The translations under genes were made by a program, and so were the position numbers. The notes under the pieces are model-generated. The model made no database searches and was not told the DNA's origin. It saw only the letters and a list, made by a program, of their open reading frames with translations. 64,000 nt of DNA from RGIG8306 sp964426655 (lineage in GTDB: Bacteria; Bacillota; Clostridia; Lachnospirales; Lachnospiraceae): assembly GCA_964426655.1 (NCBI GenBank), contig CAYRQT010000003.1, forward strand, positions 60,461-124,460. The letters are read 5' to 3'. How positions within the stretch are numbered: the first letter of the stretch is position 1; every line of letters starts with the position of its first letter. Of this stretch, positions 8,139-16,645 are shown piece by piece.

Positions 8139-8834
8139 TTAGCCCAGCAGTTTCTGCACATTCAGCTTTACGCCGGGGCCCATGGTGCTGGAAAGTGTAA
8201 TACTTCTCAAGTACTGTCCCTTAACAGCAGCAGGCTTTACTTTAACAATTGCATCGATAAGCGTCTGGAAGTTGTCTGCTAATTGTTCCTCAGTAAAGGA
8301 AACCTTTCCTACCGGAACGTGAATAATATTGGTTTTATCCAGTCTGTACTCAATTTTACCGGCTTTGATTTCGTTTATGGCCTTTGTCACATCCATAGTA
8401 ACCGTTCCGGCCTTGGGGTTGGGCATCAAGCCCTTCGGTCCTAATACACGACCCAAACGACCAACCACACCCATCATATTGGGGGTAGCCACAACCACAT
8501 CAAAATCCAGCCATCCTTCATTCTGGATCTTGGGCACAAGTTCCTCAGCACCCACATAGTCTGCACCTGCTGCCAATGCCTGGTCTGCCTGCTCACCCTT
8601 GGCAAACACCAGGATCTTAACCGTTTTACCTGTTCCATGAGGTAAAACAACGGCACCACGAACCTGCTGATCCGCATGGCGACCATCGCATCCTGTACGG
8701 ATATGTGCTTCTACAGTGGCATCAAATTTTACAGTAGAGGTCTTTTTTACCAGGCTGATGGCTTCTGCCTTTTCGTACTGTACAGTACGATCCACCAATT
8801 TTGCTGCCTCTACATATTTCTTTCCTCTTTTCAT
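8139..8834 (-). CDS. rplA: 50S ribosomal protein L1
   Basis: 231 residues from the ATG at 8834, chosen because GGAGG (8842-8846) lies 7 nt before it and MKRGKKYVEAAKLV is the usual L1 N-terminus; an upstream in-frame ATG at 8876 would add 14 unlikely residues. L1 forms the L1 stalk that helps release deacylated tRNA and is also the repressor of its own operon in many bacteria. The motifs GLMPNPKAGTVT and MGPGVKLN are present. A leader element upstream is shared with rplK. Confidence 0.97.
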   Translation of the reverse strand: MKRGKKYVEAAKLVDRTVQYEKAEAISLVKKTSTVKFDATVEAHIRTGCDGRHADQQVRGAVVLPHGTGKTVKILVFAKGEQADQALAAGADYVGAEELVPKIQNEGWLDFDVVVATPNMMGVVGRLGRVLGPKGLMPNPKAGTVTMDVTKAINEIKAGKIEYRLDKTNIIHVPVGKVSFTEEQLADNFQTLIDAIVKVKPAAVKGQYLRSITLSSTMGPGVKLNVQKLLG

Positions 8835-8848
8835 TCCGAAACCTCCTA

Positions 8849-8877
8849 GTGGTATTTGCGGGAATATCCCTCCCACG
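8849..8877 (-). promoter_or_regulatory. L1-type leader element, copy before rplA
   Basis: On the minus strand a 29-nt element runs CGTGGGAGGGATATTCCCGC then a short linker and TACCAC, ending just before the GGAGG of rplA. It matches the element before rplK at all but four positions. L1 represses its operon by binding an rRNA-like structure in the mRNA in E. coli; that this element is that site is inferred. Confidence 0.6.
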
Positions 8878-8903
8878 TCCTTATGGCACTGCGGCCCTGT
8901 TCA

Positions 8904-9329
8904 TTAATCAACTACTGTGATGCCCATGCTGCGAGCGGTTCCTGCAATCATGCTCATAGCCGCTTCAACGGATGCTGCGTTCAGATCCGGCATCTTCAGC
9001 TCGGCAATTTTTTGCAGCTCGGCTTTTGTAATAGTGGCAACCTTTGTCTTATTGGGAACAGCGGAGCCAGACTCTATTTTGCAGGCTTTCTTCAAAAGAA
9101 CGGGCGCCGGAGGCGTCTTTGTGATAAAGCTGAAGCTTCTGTCTGCATAAACAGTGATTACAACAGGAATGATCAGCCCTGCCTGATCAGCCGTTCTGGC
9201 GTTGAATTCCTTTGTAAACTGCACAATATTTACACCATGCTGACCCAGTGCAGGTCCTACCGGGGGAGCCGGTGTAGCTTTTGCTGCAGGAATTTGTAAT
9301 TTGATATAACCGGTAACTTTTTTTGCCAT
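8904..9329 (-). CDS. rplK: 50S ribosomal protein L11
   Basis: 141 residues, the normal length. L11 forms the GTPase-associated centre with 23S rRNA and is needed for stringent response signalling through RelA-type enzymes. The proline-rich motif PAPPVGPALGQHGVNI is near residues 21-36. GGAGG lies 7 nt before the ATG. The gene is between nusG and rplA, the standard order. Confidence 0.98.
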   Translation of the reverse strand: MAKKVTGYIKLQIPAAKATPAPPVGPALGQHGVNIVQFTKEFNARTADQAGLIIPVVITVYADRSFSFITKTPPAPVLLKKACKIESGSAVPNKTKVATITKAELQKIAELKMPDLNAASVEAAMSMIAGTARSMGITVVD

Positions 9330-9351
9330 GTTGGCACCTCCTAATTATGTT

Positions 9352-9380
9352 GTGGTAATGGCGGGAACATCCCTCCCACG
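9352..9380 (-). promoter_or_regulatory. L1-type leader element, copy before rplK
   Basis: The minus strand carries CGTGGGAGGGATGTTCCCGC plus linker and TACCAC, the same 29-nt architecture as the copy before rplA. It lies about 22 nt before the rplK start and would allow L1 to control rplK separately from rplA. Confidence 0.6.
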
Positions 9381-9422
9381 GGACACCAGGTATCCCTTTT
9401 GCGACAACGACGGGCTACTGCT

Positions 9423-9941
9423 TTAATCAGCTGCCCTAACCTCTGTGAAATTGAGTTCCACGGGGGTTTCACGTCCGAAGAAATCCATGTGGATGGTCAG
9501 ACGCTGCTTTGCTTCATTGATGGATTTGATTACACCTACAGTGCCTTCCCAGACACCGCTGGTAACGGTAACCATATCGCCGACATGGAAGCTGACTGCC
9601 AGTCCGGGCACTTTCACACCCAGCTTAGCGATTTCTTCCGGGGAAAGGGGCACCGGCTTGGAGCCCGGTCCGACAAAGCCGGTAACACCGCGGGTATTTC
9701 GAACCACATACCAGGTATCATCGTTCATGATCATATGAATAAGCACATAACCTGGAAACATTTTCTTCTGAACCTGTTTCTTTTGTCCGTCCTTCATTTC
9801 AATCACATCCTGCATGGGTACGGATACCTCAAGGATCTGATCCTGAAGCCTGCGGTTTTCAATGGTCTTCTCAATGTCTACCTTAACTTTGTTCTCATAG
9901 CCCGAGTAGGTATGAACCACATACCAGTTTGCTTCTGCCAT
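9423..9941 (-). CDS. nusG: Transcription termination/antitermination protein NusG
   Basis: 172 residues. The N-terminal NGN domain starts AEANWYVVHTYSGYE, and the C-terminal KOW motif is FHVGDMVTVTSGVWEG. It binds RNA polymerase and modulates pausing and termination. It follows secE by 14 bp in the rpmG-secE-nusG-rplK-rplA operon. Confidence 0.98.
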   Translation of the reverse strand: MAEANWYVVHTYSGYENKVKVDIEKTIENRRLQDQILEVSVPMQDVIEMKDGQKKQVQKKMFPGYVLIHMIMNDDTWYVVRNTRGVTGFVGPGSKPVPLSPEEIAKLGVKVPGLAVSFHVGDMVTVTSGVWEGTVGVIKSINEAKQRLTIHMDFFGRETPVELNFTEVRAAD

Positions 9942-9955
9942 AATTACTCCCTCTC

Positions 9956-10156
9956 TTAGATGCCCGCAATAAAGTCTACACCATAGCGAATGATGGTATC
10001 CACAATTGCGATAATTCCCCCAAGAGCAACGGAAGAGATAATCACAGCGATAGTCTGTTTGGTCAAGTCATCCTTTGTAGGCCAGATAATTTTCTTGAAC
10101 TCGGCCTTCAGGCCTTTGAACCAACCCTTTTTCGCCTTCTTTGTACTCTCTACCAT
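9956..10156 (-). CDS. secE: Preprotein translocase subunit SecE
   Basis: 66 residues, the short Gram-positive form with one membrane segment near the C-terminus (QTIAVIISSVALGGIIAIVD). The amphipathic KGWFKGLKAEFKKIIWPTK region precedes it. It is part of the SecYEG channel. It stands between rpmG and nusG, as is typical. Confidence 0.96.
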   Translation of the reverse strand: MVESTKKAKKGWFKGLKAEFKKIIWPTKDDLTKQTIAVIISSVALGGIIAIVDTIIRYGVDFIAGI

Positions 10157-10179
10157 GTTCTCACTCCTTGTCTCAAAGA

Positions 10180-10329
10180 TTATTTTGTTTCTTTGTGCAT
10201 AGTGTGTTTTCTACAGAACTTGCAGTACTTTTTTGTTTCCATTCTTTCAGGATGTGTTTTCTTATCCTTCATCATGTTGTAGTTACGCTGCTTGCACTCT
10301 GTGCATTCCAATGTTATTCTGACGCGCAC
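10180..10329 (-). CDS. rpmG: 50S ribosomal protein L33 (GTG start)
   Basis: 49 residues from a GTG at 10329. The choice rests on GGAGG (10338-10342) 8 nt before it and on VRVRITLECTECKQRNY being the usual L33 N-terminus; an upstream in-frame ATG would add 14 residues with no homology. Four cysteines in CTEC and CKFC form the zinc ribbon, so this is the zinc-binding C+ type. First gene of the rpmG-secE-nusG-rplKA operon. Confidence 0.93.
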   Translation of the reverse strand: MRVRITLECTECKQRNYNMMKDKKTHPERMETKKYCKFCRKHTMHKETK

Positions 10330-10439
10330 AACTTCCACCTCCACTTTTTTACTTTCCAGTTGCAGATACATCCGTTTTTCTATTCAAAAGTGAAATTTTG
10401 AGCATAAAAAAAAGACCTATCTCTTCCATTCGCCAACCC

Positions 10440-10468
10440 ACTATACCATACTCTATAGGCAACGTCAA
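10440..10468 (-). promoter_or_regulatory. Promoter of the rpmG-secE-nusG-rplK-rplA operon
   Basis: TTGACG (10463-10468), 17-bp spacer, TATAGT (10440-10445) on the minus strand. It lies about 110 bp before the rpmG GTG and directly after the clpB terminator. Confidence 0.85.
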
Positions 10469-10491
10469 GAAGTTTCTCTTTTCTCCTATAA

Positions 10492-10530
10492 GAAAAACCG
10501 CCAAAAGCCCAAAACACTTTCGGCGGTTTC
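10492..10530 (-). terminator. Terminator of clpB
   Basis: Stem of about 12 bp (AAACCGCC core, 10495-10507 with 10517-10529) with a T-run on the minus strand, about 60 bp after the clpB stop. Confidence 0.85.
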
Positions 10531-10591
10531 TTCTATAATTATAATTCAAAAGATAGATATATTGTAATCCTGCTTTCAGATGAACCTGGGA

Positions 10592-13174
10592 TTACTCCCG
10601 GACCACCAGGTGATCTCCCTCTGCATCCACTAGAATTTCCTGGCCCTGGTGGATATTACCGGACAGGATTGTTCTGGCTACAAGTGTTTCCACATGTTTT
10701 TGCAGGAATCGTTTTAATGGTCTGGCACCATATTGAGGATCATAGCCATGCTCTACCACAAAAGCTTTGGCCGCATCCGTCAGTCTGATTGTCAGCTGTC
10801 TTTCTTTCAGCCGTTTGTTTACATCTTCCAGCAGCAGATCAATGATTCCTGTAATCTGTGCTTTTGCCAAAGGCTTAAATAAAATGATTTCATCCAGTCG
10901 ATTCAAAAATTCAGGGCGGAAATGCTGGTGCAACTCATTCATGACCAGTTTTGCCGCTTCAGGTCGTATATTGCCAGATGAATCAATGCCCTCCAGCAGA
11001 TAACTGGACCCAATATTAGATGTCATAATAATAATCGTATTTTTAAAGTCTACTGTCCGACCCTGGGAATCCGTGATTCGCCCATCGTCCAGCACCTGCA
11101 ACAGCACATGGAACACATCCGGATGAGCTTTTTCCACCTCATCAAACAATACCACGGAATAGGGTTTCCGACGCACAGCCTCTGTCAGCTGCCCCCCTTC
11201 ATCGTATCCCACATATCCGGGAGGTGCACCAATCAGTCGGGACACGGCATGCTTCTCCATGTATTCACTCATATCAATACGAACCATATTGTTCTCGTCA
11301 TCAAAGAGGCTTTCTGCCAGAGTCTTTGCCAGTTCTGTTTTACCCACACCGGTAGGACCAAGAAACAGGAAAGAACCAATGGGTTTGGTGGGATCTTTGA
11401 TGCCTGCTTTGGAACGCAGGATGGCCTCAGTCACCATGGTTACGGCTTCATCCTGTCCCACTACCCTTTTGTGAAGCTGCTGGTCCAGATGAAGGGTTTT
11501 TTCCCGTTCCCCTTCTGTCAGCTTGGCCACAGGAATACCTGTCCACCTGGAAATGATTCGGCAAATCTCATCCTCTGTCACCCGTTCATGCACCAGGGAT
11601 AAGTCCTGTTTGCTGATTTGTGCCTCCTTCTCTTCCAGCTTCTTTTGCAGCGCTGGCAACTTGCCATATTGCAGTTCCGCTGCTTTATTCAGGTCGTAAG
11701 CCTGCTGGGCCTTCTGTATCTGGCGGTTCATATCTTCTATCTCTTCCCGAAGTTTGCTGACCTCCTCTACAGACTTCTTTTCATTATCCCACTGGGCTTT
11801 CTTTTTCTGATACTCCTCCCGAATACCCGCCAGTTCTTTCTGCAGGGTCGCCAACCGTTCTTTACTTAAAGGGTCGCTCTCTTTTTTCAGTGCAGCCTCT
11901 TCTATTTCCATCTGCATCATCCGGCGAGACAATTCATCCAGTTCTGTGGGCATGGAATCCAGCTCCGTTTTAATCAGGGCACAGGCCTCATCCACCAGGT
12001 CAATGGCTTTATCCGGCAGGAAACGATCCGAAATATACCGATTGGACAACGTAGCTGCAGCCACCAGTGCATTATCCGTAATTTTTACGCCATGGTAAAC
12101 TTCATACCTTTCTTTTAACCCTCTCAAAATGGAGATGGTGTCTTCCACACTGGGCTCTTCCACCATAACCGGTTGGAACCTTCGCTCCAAAGCTGGGTCC
12201 TTTTCAATATATTTTCGGTATTCATCCAGCGTGGTGGCCCCTATACAGTGCAGTTCTCCCCTGGCCAGCATTGGCTTTAACATATTCCCCGCATCCATGG
12301 CACCGTCGGTTTTACCCGCTCCCACAATCAGGTGCAACTCATCAATAAAGAGAATAATCTGTCCTTCACTTTTACGGACCTCTTCCAGTACTGCTTTCAG
12401 CCGTTCCTCAAATTCACCCCTGTATTTTGCCCCTGCCACAAGAGCCCCCATATCCAGGGAATAAATCTGCTTGTCTTTTAATCCTTCCGGCACATCCCCC
12501 CGTACAATACGCTGGGCAAGACCTTCTACAGCAGCCGTCTTACCCACACCGGGTTCCCCGATCAGCACCGGGTTGTTTTTTGTTTTTCTGGAGAGAATCC
12601 GAATCACATGCCGAATCTCATTATCCCGGCCAATAACCGGGTCCAGTTTCTGATTTCTGGCTTTTTCCACCAGATTCTGTGCATACTTATTTAATGTGTC
12701 ATAGGTAGCTTCCGGGTTATCCGTAGTGACTCGCTGATTTCCCCTCACACTTTTTAAGGCTACCAGAAAAGTGTCCCGGGAAATATTCTCCTCCCGGAAA
12801 AATTTTTTCAAGGCCGGATTGGCATATTTAATCAGGCATAAAAAGAGATGCTCCACCGAGACATACTCATCCCCCATGCCTTTGGCTTCATCTTCTCCAT
12901 GCATTAAAACCTGGTTTAGGGGTTGGCTGATGTACAGCTGCACATTACCGGACACTTTAGGTTTCTTTTCCAGCAATTCTTTTGCCTGATTCAGCATATA
13001 TTCCCCGTTTTTTCCCATTTTCACCAACAGTTTTAAAATCAGACTGTCTTCCTGTTCCAACAGGGCCAAAAGCAAATGCTCCTGATCTATTTCCTGATTC
13101 CCATAGTCATAGGCCAGTTTTTCGCAAGCCTGTACCGCTTGTGTGGACATCTGGGTATATTTTGTCATGTTCAT
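10592..13174 (-). CDS. clpB: ATP-dependent chaperone ClpB
   Basis: 860 residues, full length. A hexameric disaggregase that rescues aggregated proteins together with DnaK. Two Clp N-terminal repeats (1-145) are followed by AAA domain 1 with Walker A GEPGVGKT (206-213), a long coiled-coil M domain (about 405-530) that marks ClpB rather than ClpC/ClpA, and AAA domain 2 with Walker A GPTGVGKT (near 604-611). AGGAG precedes the ATG. A perfect CIRCE operator lies 30 bp upstream, so it is under HrcA control; many Firmicutes use CtsR for clpB instead. Confidence 0.98.
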   Translation of the reverse strand: MNMTKYTQMSTQAVQACEKLAYDYGNQEIDQEHLLLALLEQEDSLILKLLVKMGKNGEYMLNQAKELLEKKPKVSGNVQLYISQPLNQVLMHGEDEAKGMGDEYVSVEHLFLCLIKYANPALKKFFREENISRDTFLVALKSVRGNQRVTTDNPEATYDTLNKYAQNLVEKARNQKLDPVIGRDNEIRHVIRILSRKTKNNPVLIGEPGVGKTAAVEGLAQRIVRGDVPEGLKDKQIYSLDMGALVAGAKYRGEFEERLKAVLEEVRKSEGQIILFIDELHLIVGAGKTDGAMDAGNMLKPMLARGELHCIGATTLDEYRKYIEKDPALERRFQPVMVEEPSVEDTISILRGLKERYEVYHGVKITDNALVAAATLSNRYISDRFLPDKAIDLVDEACALIKTELDSMPTELDELSRRMMQMEIEEAALKKESDPLSKERLATLQKELAGIREEYQKKKAQWDNEKKSVEEVSKLREEIEDMNRQIQKAQQAYDLNKAAELQYGKLPALQKKLEEKEAQISKQDLSLVHERVTEDEICRIISRWTGIPVAKLTEGEREKTLHLDQQLHKRVVGQDEAVTMVTEAILRSKAGIKDPTKPIGSFLFLGPTGVGKTELAKTLAESLFDDENNMVRIDMSEYMEKHAVSRLIGAPPGYVGYDEGGQLTEAVRRKPYSVVLFDEVEKAHPDVFHVLLQVLDDGRITDSQGRTVDFKNTIIIMTSNIGSSYLLEGIDSSGNIRPEAAKLVMNELHQHFRPEFLNRLDEIILFKPLAKAQITGIIDLLLEDVNKRLKERQLTIRLTDAAKAFVVEHGYDPQYGARPLKRFLQKHVETLVARTILSGNIHQGQEILVDAEGDHLVVRE

Positions 13175-13203
13175 ACTATTATGTTCTCCTTTCCCCTACG
13201 TTG

Positions 13204-13230
13204 TTAGCACTCTATCTTGGTGAGTGCTAA
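13204..13230 (-). promoter_or_regulatory. CIRCE operator (HrcA binding site)
   Basis: TTAGCACTC, 9-bp spacer, GAGTGCTAA: a perfect match to the CIRCE consensus, 30 bp upstream of clpB. HrcA itself is not in the window. A possible -35/-10 pair (TTTACA, TAAAAC) lies further upstream but is weak. Confidence 0.96.
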
Positions 13231-13309
13231 CCCATGCTTTAGTTTTACCTCTTTTTTTCTGATTTGTAAATATATATTGTCTAAATTTTCTATAAACTTT
13301 TGTTTCTTC

Positions 13310-13338
13310 TTGCAGAATAACACCCATCATATTATAAT
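13310..13338 (+). promoter_or_regulatory. Promoter of the PH-domain gene
   Basis: TTGCAG (13310-13315), 17-bp spacer, TATAAT (13333-13338). It is divergent from clpB and about 43 bp before the ATG at 13381. Confidence 0.75.
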
Positions 13339-13380
13339 GTATCTATCTTTATTACCTTGCAGACACAAGAAGGAGGCATT

Positions 13381-13806
13381 ATGTCTGAAGAGAAAAATGA
13401 AATCATATGGAAGGATCGGAAACACTGGCTCTGGTTTCCCTTCAGTTTTACCAAATATGCTGTTAAGAAAGACCGCCTGTACACGGAAACCGGCTTTTTC
13501 ACCACCCGCAGCAATGAGCTTTTGCTATATCGGATTGTCGACCTTTCCCTCACCCGTACCTTTTTGCAAAAAATATGCGCAACAGGAACGATTTGCATTC
13601 ACAGCCGTGTGGACAAAGACCAGGAACTTCATCTGGTTAACATCAAAAATTCTGCCAGAGTAAAAGATCTGCTTTCTGACCTGGTGGAAGATGCCAGAAA
13701 CAGGAAGCAGGTGGTGGGCAAGGAATTTTACAGCGGCCCCGGTGCCCCTCCCTTGGAAGATGCACCGGATTATTCCGATGATTTTATGGATGCCTCTGAC
13801 CACTGA
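13381..13806 (+). CDS. Bacterial PH-domain (YdbT/DUF304-like) protein
   Basis: 141 residues. Start at 13381 because GGAGG lies 8 nt upstream (AAGGAGGCATT); an upstream in-frame ATG at 13357 lacks one. The core (about residues 10-105, with YAVKKDRLYTETGFFTTRSNE and a VDLSLTRTFLQK strand) matches the bPH2 fold. Members are often membrane- or envelope-associated, but no membrane segment is seen here. The C-terminal tail is acidic and proline-rich. It shares the strand with the ArsR gene 29 bp downstream. Exact role unknown. Confidence 0.75.
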   Translation: MSEEKNEIIWKDRKHWLWFPFSFTKYAVKKDRLYTETGFFTTRSNELLLYRIVDLSLTRTFLQKICATGTICIHSRVDKDQELHLVNIKNSARVKDLLSDLVEDARNRKQVVGKEFYSGPGAPPLEDAPDYSDDFMDASDH

Positions 13807-13835
13807 TTTTTCCCCAGGTGTAGAAAGGAGCTTGT

Positions 13836-14246
13836 ATGAATAATCTGCCTAAGGCTTCTCCGGAGAAGGCCCCGGAAGAAGAAACCATTCTTCCACTCCA
13901 CGATCATGGACACCAGACAGAACGTCTTCTATCCGCCATGCCCAGTGTAGAAGCTTTTTCCAATGCCCGGGATATTTTTTCCCAGCTCAACGACCCCACC
14001 CGATTAAAAATCCTGTGGCTTCTCTCCCACAGCGAAGAATGTGTCACTAATATTGCTTGCGTGGTACAGATGAGTGCACCTGCTGTTTCCCATCATCTTC
14101 GGTCTCTGTTTGAAAGCGGCCTGCTGGTCAAAGAGCGGCAGGGCAAGGAAATCTATTACACCCTGGCCGATACACCCAAAGCGGCTCTGGTCCATAGGAC
14201 CATTGATGCGGTTTTCAATATTGTGCACACTCCCCAACCCAAATAG
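13836..14246 (+). CDS. ArsR/SmtB-family metal-sensing repressor
   Basis: 136 residues. Winged helix with HTH about 66-92 (CVTNIACVVQMSAPAVSHHLRSL) and wing RQGKEIYYTL. Possible metal ligands are the N-terminal HDHGH cluster (22-26), C69 and C75 in the recognition region, and D112, H120 and H131 in the last helix. Its close neighbour on the opposite strand is a Zn/Cd/Pb-type ATPase, so it is probably the CadC/ZiaR-like repressor of that exporter. A 24-bp imperfect palindrome just after the exporter promoter is a plausible operator. Confidence 0.88.
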   Translation: MNNLPKASPEKAPEEETILPLHDHGHQTERLLSAMPSVEAFSNARDIFSQLNDPTRLKILWLLSHSEECVTNIACVVQMSAPAVSHHLRSLFESGLLVKERQGKEIYYTLADTPKAALVHRTIDAVFNIVHTPQPK

Positions 14247-14292
14247 AAAGAGGGTAGCAGCGCCCGTTCGGCACCTGCTACCCTCTTTCTAT
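14247..14292. terminator. Terminator between the ArsR gene and the convergent ATPase gene
   Basis: A perfect 14-bp stem (14247-14260 with 14275-14288) and a T-rich tract on the plus strand. It ends the repressor transcript and may also stop the convergent metal-exporter transcript, although the minus-strand tail is less T-rich. Confidence 0.85.
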
Positions 14293-14342
14293 TTTATTTT
14301 TATAGGCCCAATATCACATGGTATATCAATTCCATTTAATGC

Positions 14343-16223
14343 TTATTTGGTATGCAGTGCCCGCACACTGTTCAATATGGCAAGGACTGCCACTCCCACA
14401 TCTGCAAAAACAGCCGCCCACATGCTGGCCAGGCCAAAGACACTTAAAATCAAAACCAAAGCCTTAACACCCAGTGCGAATACGATATTTTCTCTCACAA
14501 TACCCATGGTCTTTCTGGAAATGCGGATAGCCTTGGCTATTTTAGAAGGCTCATCTGTCATAATGACCACATCCGCCGCTTCAATGGCAGCGTCACTTCC
14601 CAGACCACCCATGGCAATACCCACATCGGCCCTGGCCAAAACAGGGGCATCATTCATCCCATCTCCTACGAAAACCACTTTTTGCTTCCTGGATTTATTT
14701 TCCAGTTCTTTTTCAATTTCTTTCACCTTATCCTGAGGCAATAACCCGGCCTTAAAATCATCCAGACCCAGGTCAGAGGCCACTTTTTTGCCTATAACCT
14801 CATTATCCCCAGTCAGCATGACCATTCTGGATACGCCTGCCGCTCGCAATTGAGCAATAGCCTCTCTGGCATCCGGTTTCAGTTCATCTGCAATACGGAT
14901 CAGACCAGCATACTTTTCATCCACTGCCACATATACGCAGGTGCCTTCCTGCTCTGTCTGCGGATATGGAATCTTTTTTTCCTTCATCCATTTGGCATTC
15001 CCTACCAGAACCTCTCTTCCATCAATGCTGGCATAAAGACAATGTCCGGGAATTTCCTCCAGGTGAGTAATCCTGGATTCCTGCGTGGACTTCCCATAAG
15101 CCTTTGTTATGGATAATGCAATGGGATGCGTGGAATGGGCTTCTCCATGAGCTGCCATTTCCAGGAGCGCTTCCTGGCTCCAGCCTTCTGCGGGCAGAAT
15201 TTCCACCACCTGAAAAGCACCTTTTGTAAGTGTTCCGGTTTTGTCAAACAATACAGTATGGGTCATGCTTAGTAATTCCAGATAATTTCCCCCTTTAACA
15301 AGGATTCCCTGCTTGGATGCCCCTCCAATACCACCAAAGAAACCAAGCGGAATGGAGATGACCAGTGCGCAGGGACAGGAAATAACCAGAAAAGTCAATC
15401 CCCGGTAGATCCAGGTGCTAAAGGACTGCTGTAAAATCAATGGAGGGAGAATAGCAACTGCAAGAGCGGCAAAAACAACAGCCGGTGTATAGACTCTGGC
15501 AAACTTTGTAATAAATTTCTCTGCCGGCGCTTTTCTGGCAGAGGCATTTTCCACCAGCTCCAAAATTTTGGTCACTGTGGAGTCCGCATATTCTTTGGTC
15601 ACTCTGATCTTTAAAGTGCCCTTCTGGTTCACACAGCCGCTGATAATCTCTTCGCCTGGCCCTACATCCCGGGGTACAGATTCTCCTGTCAGAGCAGCTG
15701 TATCTAAGGAAGAACTGCCCTCCAAAACAATGCCATCCACCGGCACTTTTTCGCCCGGCCTAACAAGAAGAAGGTCTCCCACCTTCACGTCTTCAGGGTC
15801 CACCACTTCCACAGCCTCTCCCACCAGTTTATTGGCAAACTCCGGTGCAATGGTCATCATATCCGCAATGGATTTTCTGGACTGCTGTAAGGCATAACTT
15901 TGAAACAATTCACCCACCTGGTAAAACAACATAACTGCCACAGCTTCCGGATATTCTCCCAAAGCAAAGGCACCTATGGTGGCGATGGACATCAGAAAAT
16001 TCTCGTCAAAAACTTCCCCATGTGCAATGTTATATATGGCCTCCCAGAGCACATTCCAGCCAACGAGAAAATATGCCCCCAAAAACAGGGGAAGGGAAAC
16101 CCAAAATCCCACCTGACCAGGTACGGTTTTTTCTATTATTATAGCAGCCCCATAGAGCGCCGCCGCCCCCAGAATGCGGGCAAGCATTTTCTGATTGGCA
16201 TTCCATCCCTTCATTTTTCCCAC
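14343..16223 (-). CDS. cadA: Heavy-metal (Zn/Cd/Pb) P1B-type ATPase without a metal-binding domain
   Basis: 626 residues. Exports divalent soft metals with ATP. The membrane CPC motif (SCPCALVISIP) is near residue 284, the phosphorylation site DKTGTLT near 329, the P1B-specific HP dipeptide in STHPIALS, and GDGMNDAP near 519. The last membrane helix has ADVGVAVLAILNS, typical of the Zn/Cd/Pb (ZntA/CadA) group. It begins directly with membrane helices; the usual N-terminal HMA domain is missing and is encoded by the gene just upstream, 7 bp away. Confidence 0.93.
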   Translation of the reverse strand: MGKMKGWNANQKMLARILGAAALYGAAIIIEKTVPGQVGFWVSLPLFLGAYFLVGWNVLWEAIYNIAHGEVFDENFLMSIATIGAFALGEYPEAVAVMLFYQVGELFQSYALQQSRKSIADMMTIAPEFANKLVGEAVEVVDPEDVKVGDLLLVRPGEKVPVDGIVLEGSSSLDTAALTGESVPRDVGPGEEIISGCVNQKGTLKIRVTKEYADSTVTKILELVENASARKAPAEKFITKFARVYTPAVVFAALAVAILPPLILQQSFSTWIYRGLTFLVISCPCALVISIPLGFFGGIGGASKQGILVKGGNYLELLSMTHTVLFDKTGTLTKGAFQVVEILPAEGWSQEALLEMAAHGEAHSTHPIALSITKAYGKSTQESRITHLEEIPGHCLYASIDGREVLVGNAKWMKEKKIPYPQTEQEGTCVYVAVDEKYAGLIRIADELKPDAREAIAQLRAAGVSRMVMLTGDNEVIGKKVASDLGLDDFKAGLLPQDKVKEIEKELENKSRKQKVVFVGDGMNDAPVLARADVGIAMGGLGSDAAIEAADVVIMTDEPSKIAKAIRISRKTMGIVRENIVFALGVKALVLILSVFGLASMWAAVFADVGVAVLAILNSVRALHTK

Positions 16224-16230
16224 TCCTTCT

Positions 16231-16446
16231 TTATTTTACAACCACTTCTGGCTCATATTTTTTTACAACCTTACGCACATGATCATCCATGTCAAATTCT
16301 GCATTATCCCACTCTACCACCAGCTTCTGGGTCATCAGGCTAAGTGTCACCTGAGACACGCCCTGTGTTTTTTCCAGATCTCTTTCGATTTTACCTGCGC
16401 AATGTGGGCAATCCAGCCCCTGCAACTTAAATGATTTTTTCATCAT
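16231..16446 (-). CDS. Stand-alone heavy-metal-associated (HMA) domain protein
   Basis: 71 residues, a single ferredoxin-like HMA domain with the metal site GLDCPHC (C13 and C16). Such proteins carry soft metals or act as the detached N-terminal domain of an exporter. The gene is first in a two-gene operon with the P-type ATPase (7-bp gap) and follows an ArsR-type operator. Cd/Zn is favoured by the partner; Cu chaperone (CopZ-like) is the alternative. Confidence 0.9.
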   Translation of the reverse strand: MMKKSFKLQGLDCPHCAGKIERDLEKTQGVSQVTLSLMTQKLVVEWDNAEFDMDDHVRKVVKKYEPEVVVK

Positions 16447-16479
16447 ATGCTCCTTTCCGATTAACGGGTCCCGATTTAT

Positions 16480-16538
16480 ACATTTAAACCTTCGTTTAAT
16501 TGTAAGCTTACATTACCACATACATTTTCTTTTGTCAA
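16480..16538 (-). promoter_or_regulatory. Promoter and ArsR-type operator of the metal-efflux operon
   Basis: Minus strand: TTGACA (16533-16538), 17-bp spacer, TAATGT (16510-16515). Downstream of the -10 lies an imperfect palindrome of two 10-bp arms and a 4-bp centre (16480-16503, one mismatch), covering the expected transcription start. This is the size and placement of ArsR/SmtB-family operators. Confidence 0.75.
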
Positions 16539-16587
16539 TAATTAAATGTGTTTTTAATCGAATATTTTTTTGGGTCTGGAAGCCCCC

Positions 16588-16616
16588 TTGTTATTCGCAC
16601 TTTAAAGTGTTATACT
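16588..16616 (+). promoter_or_regulatory. Aminotransferase promoter with palindrome in the spacer
   Basis: TTGTTA (16588-16593), 17-bp spacer, TATACT (16611-16616). The spacer holds the perfect 12-bp palindrome CACTTTAAAGTG (16598-16609), a likely repressor site. The regulator is not identifiable here. Confidence 0.6.
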
Positions 16617-16645
16617 TTCATCAAAATCACAAGGAAGGTTTGCCT

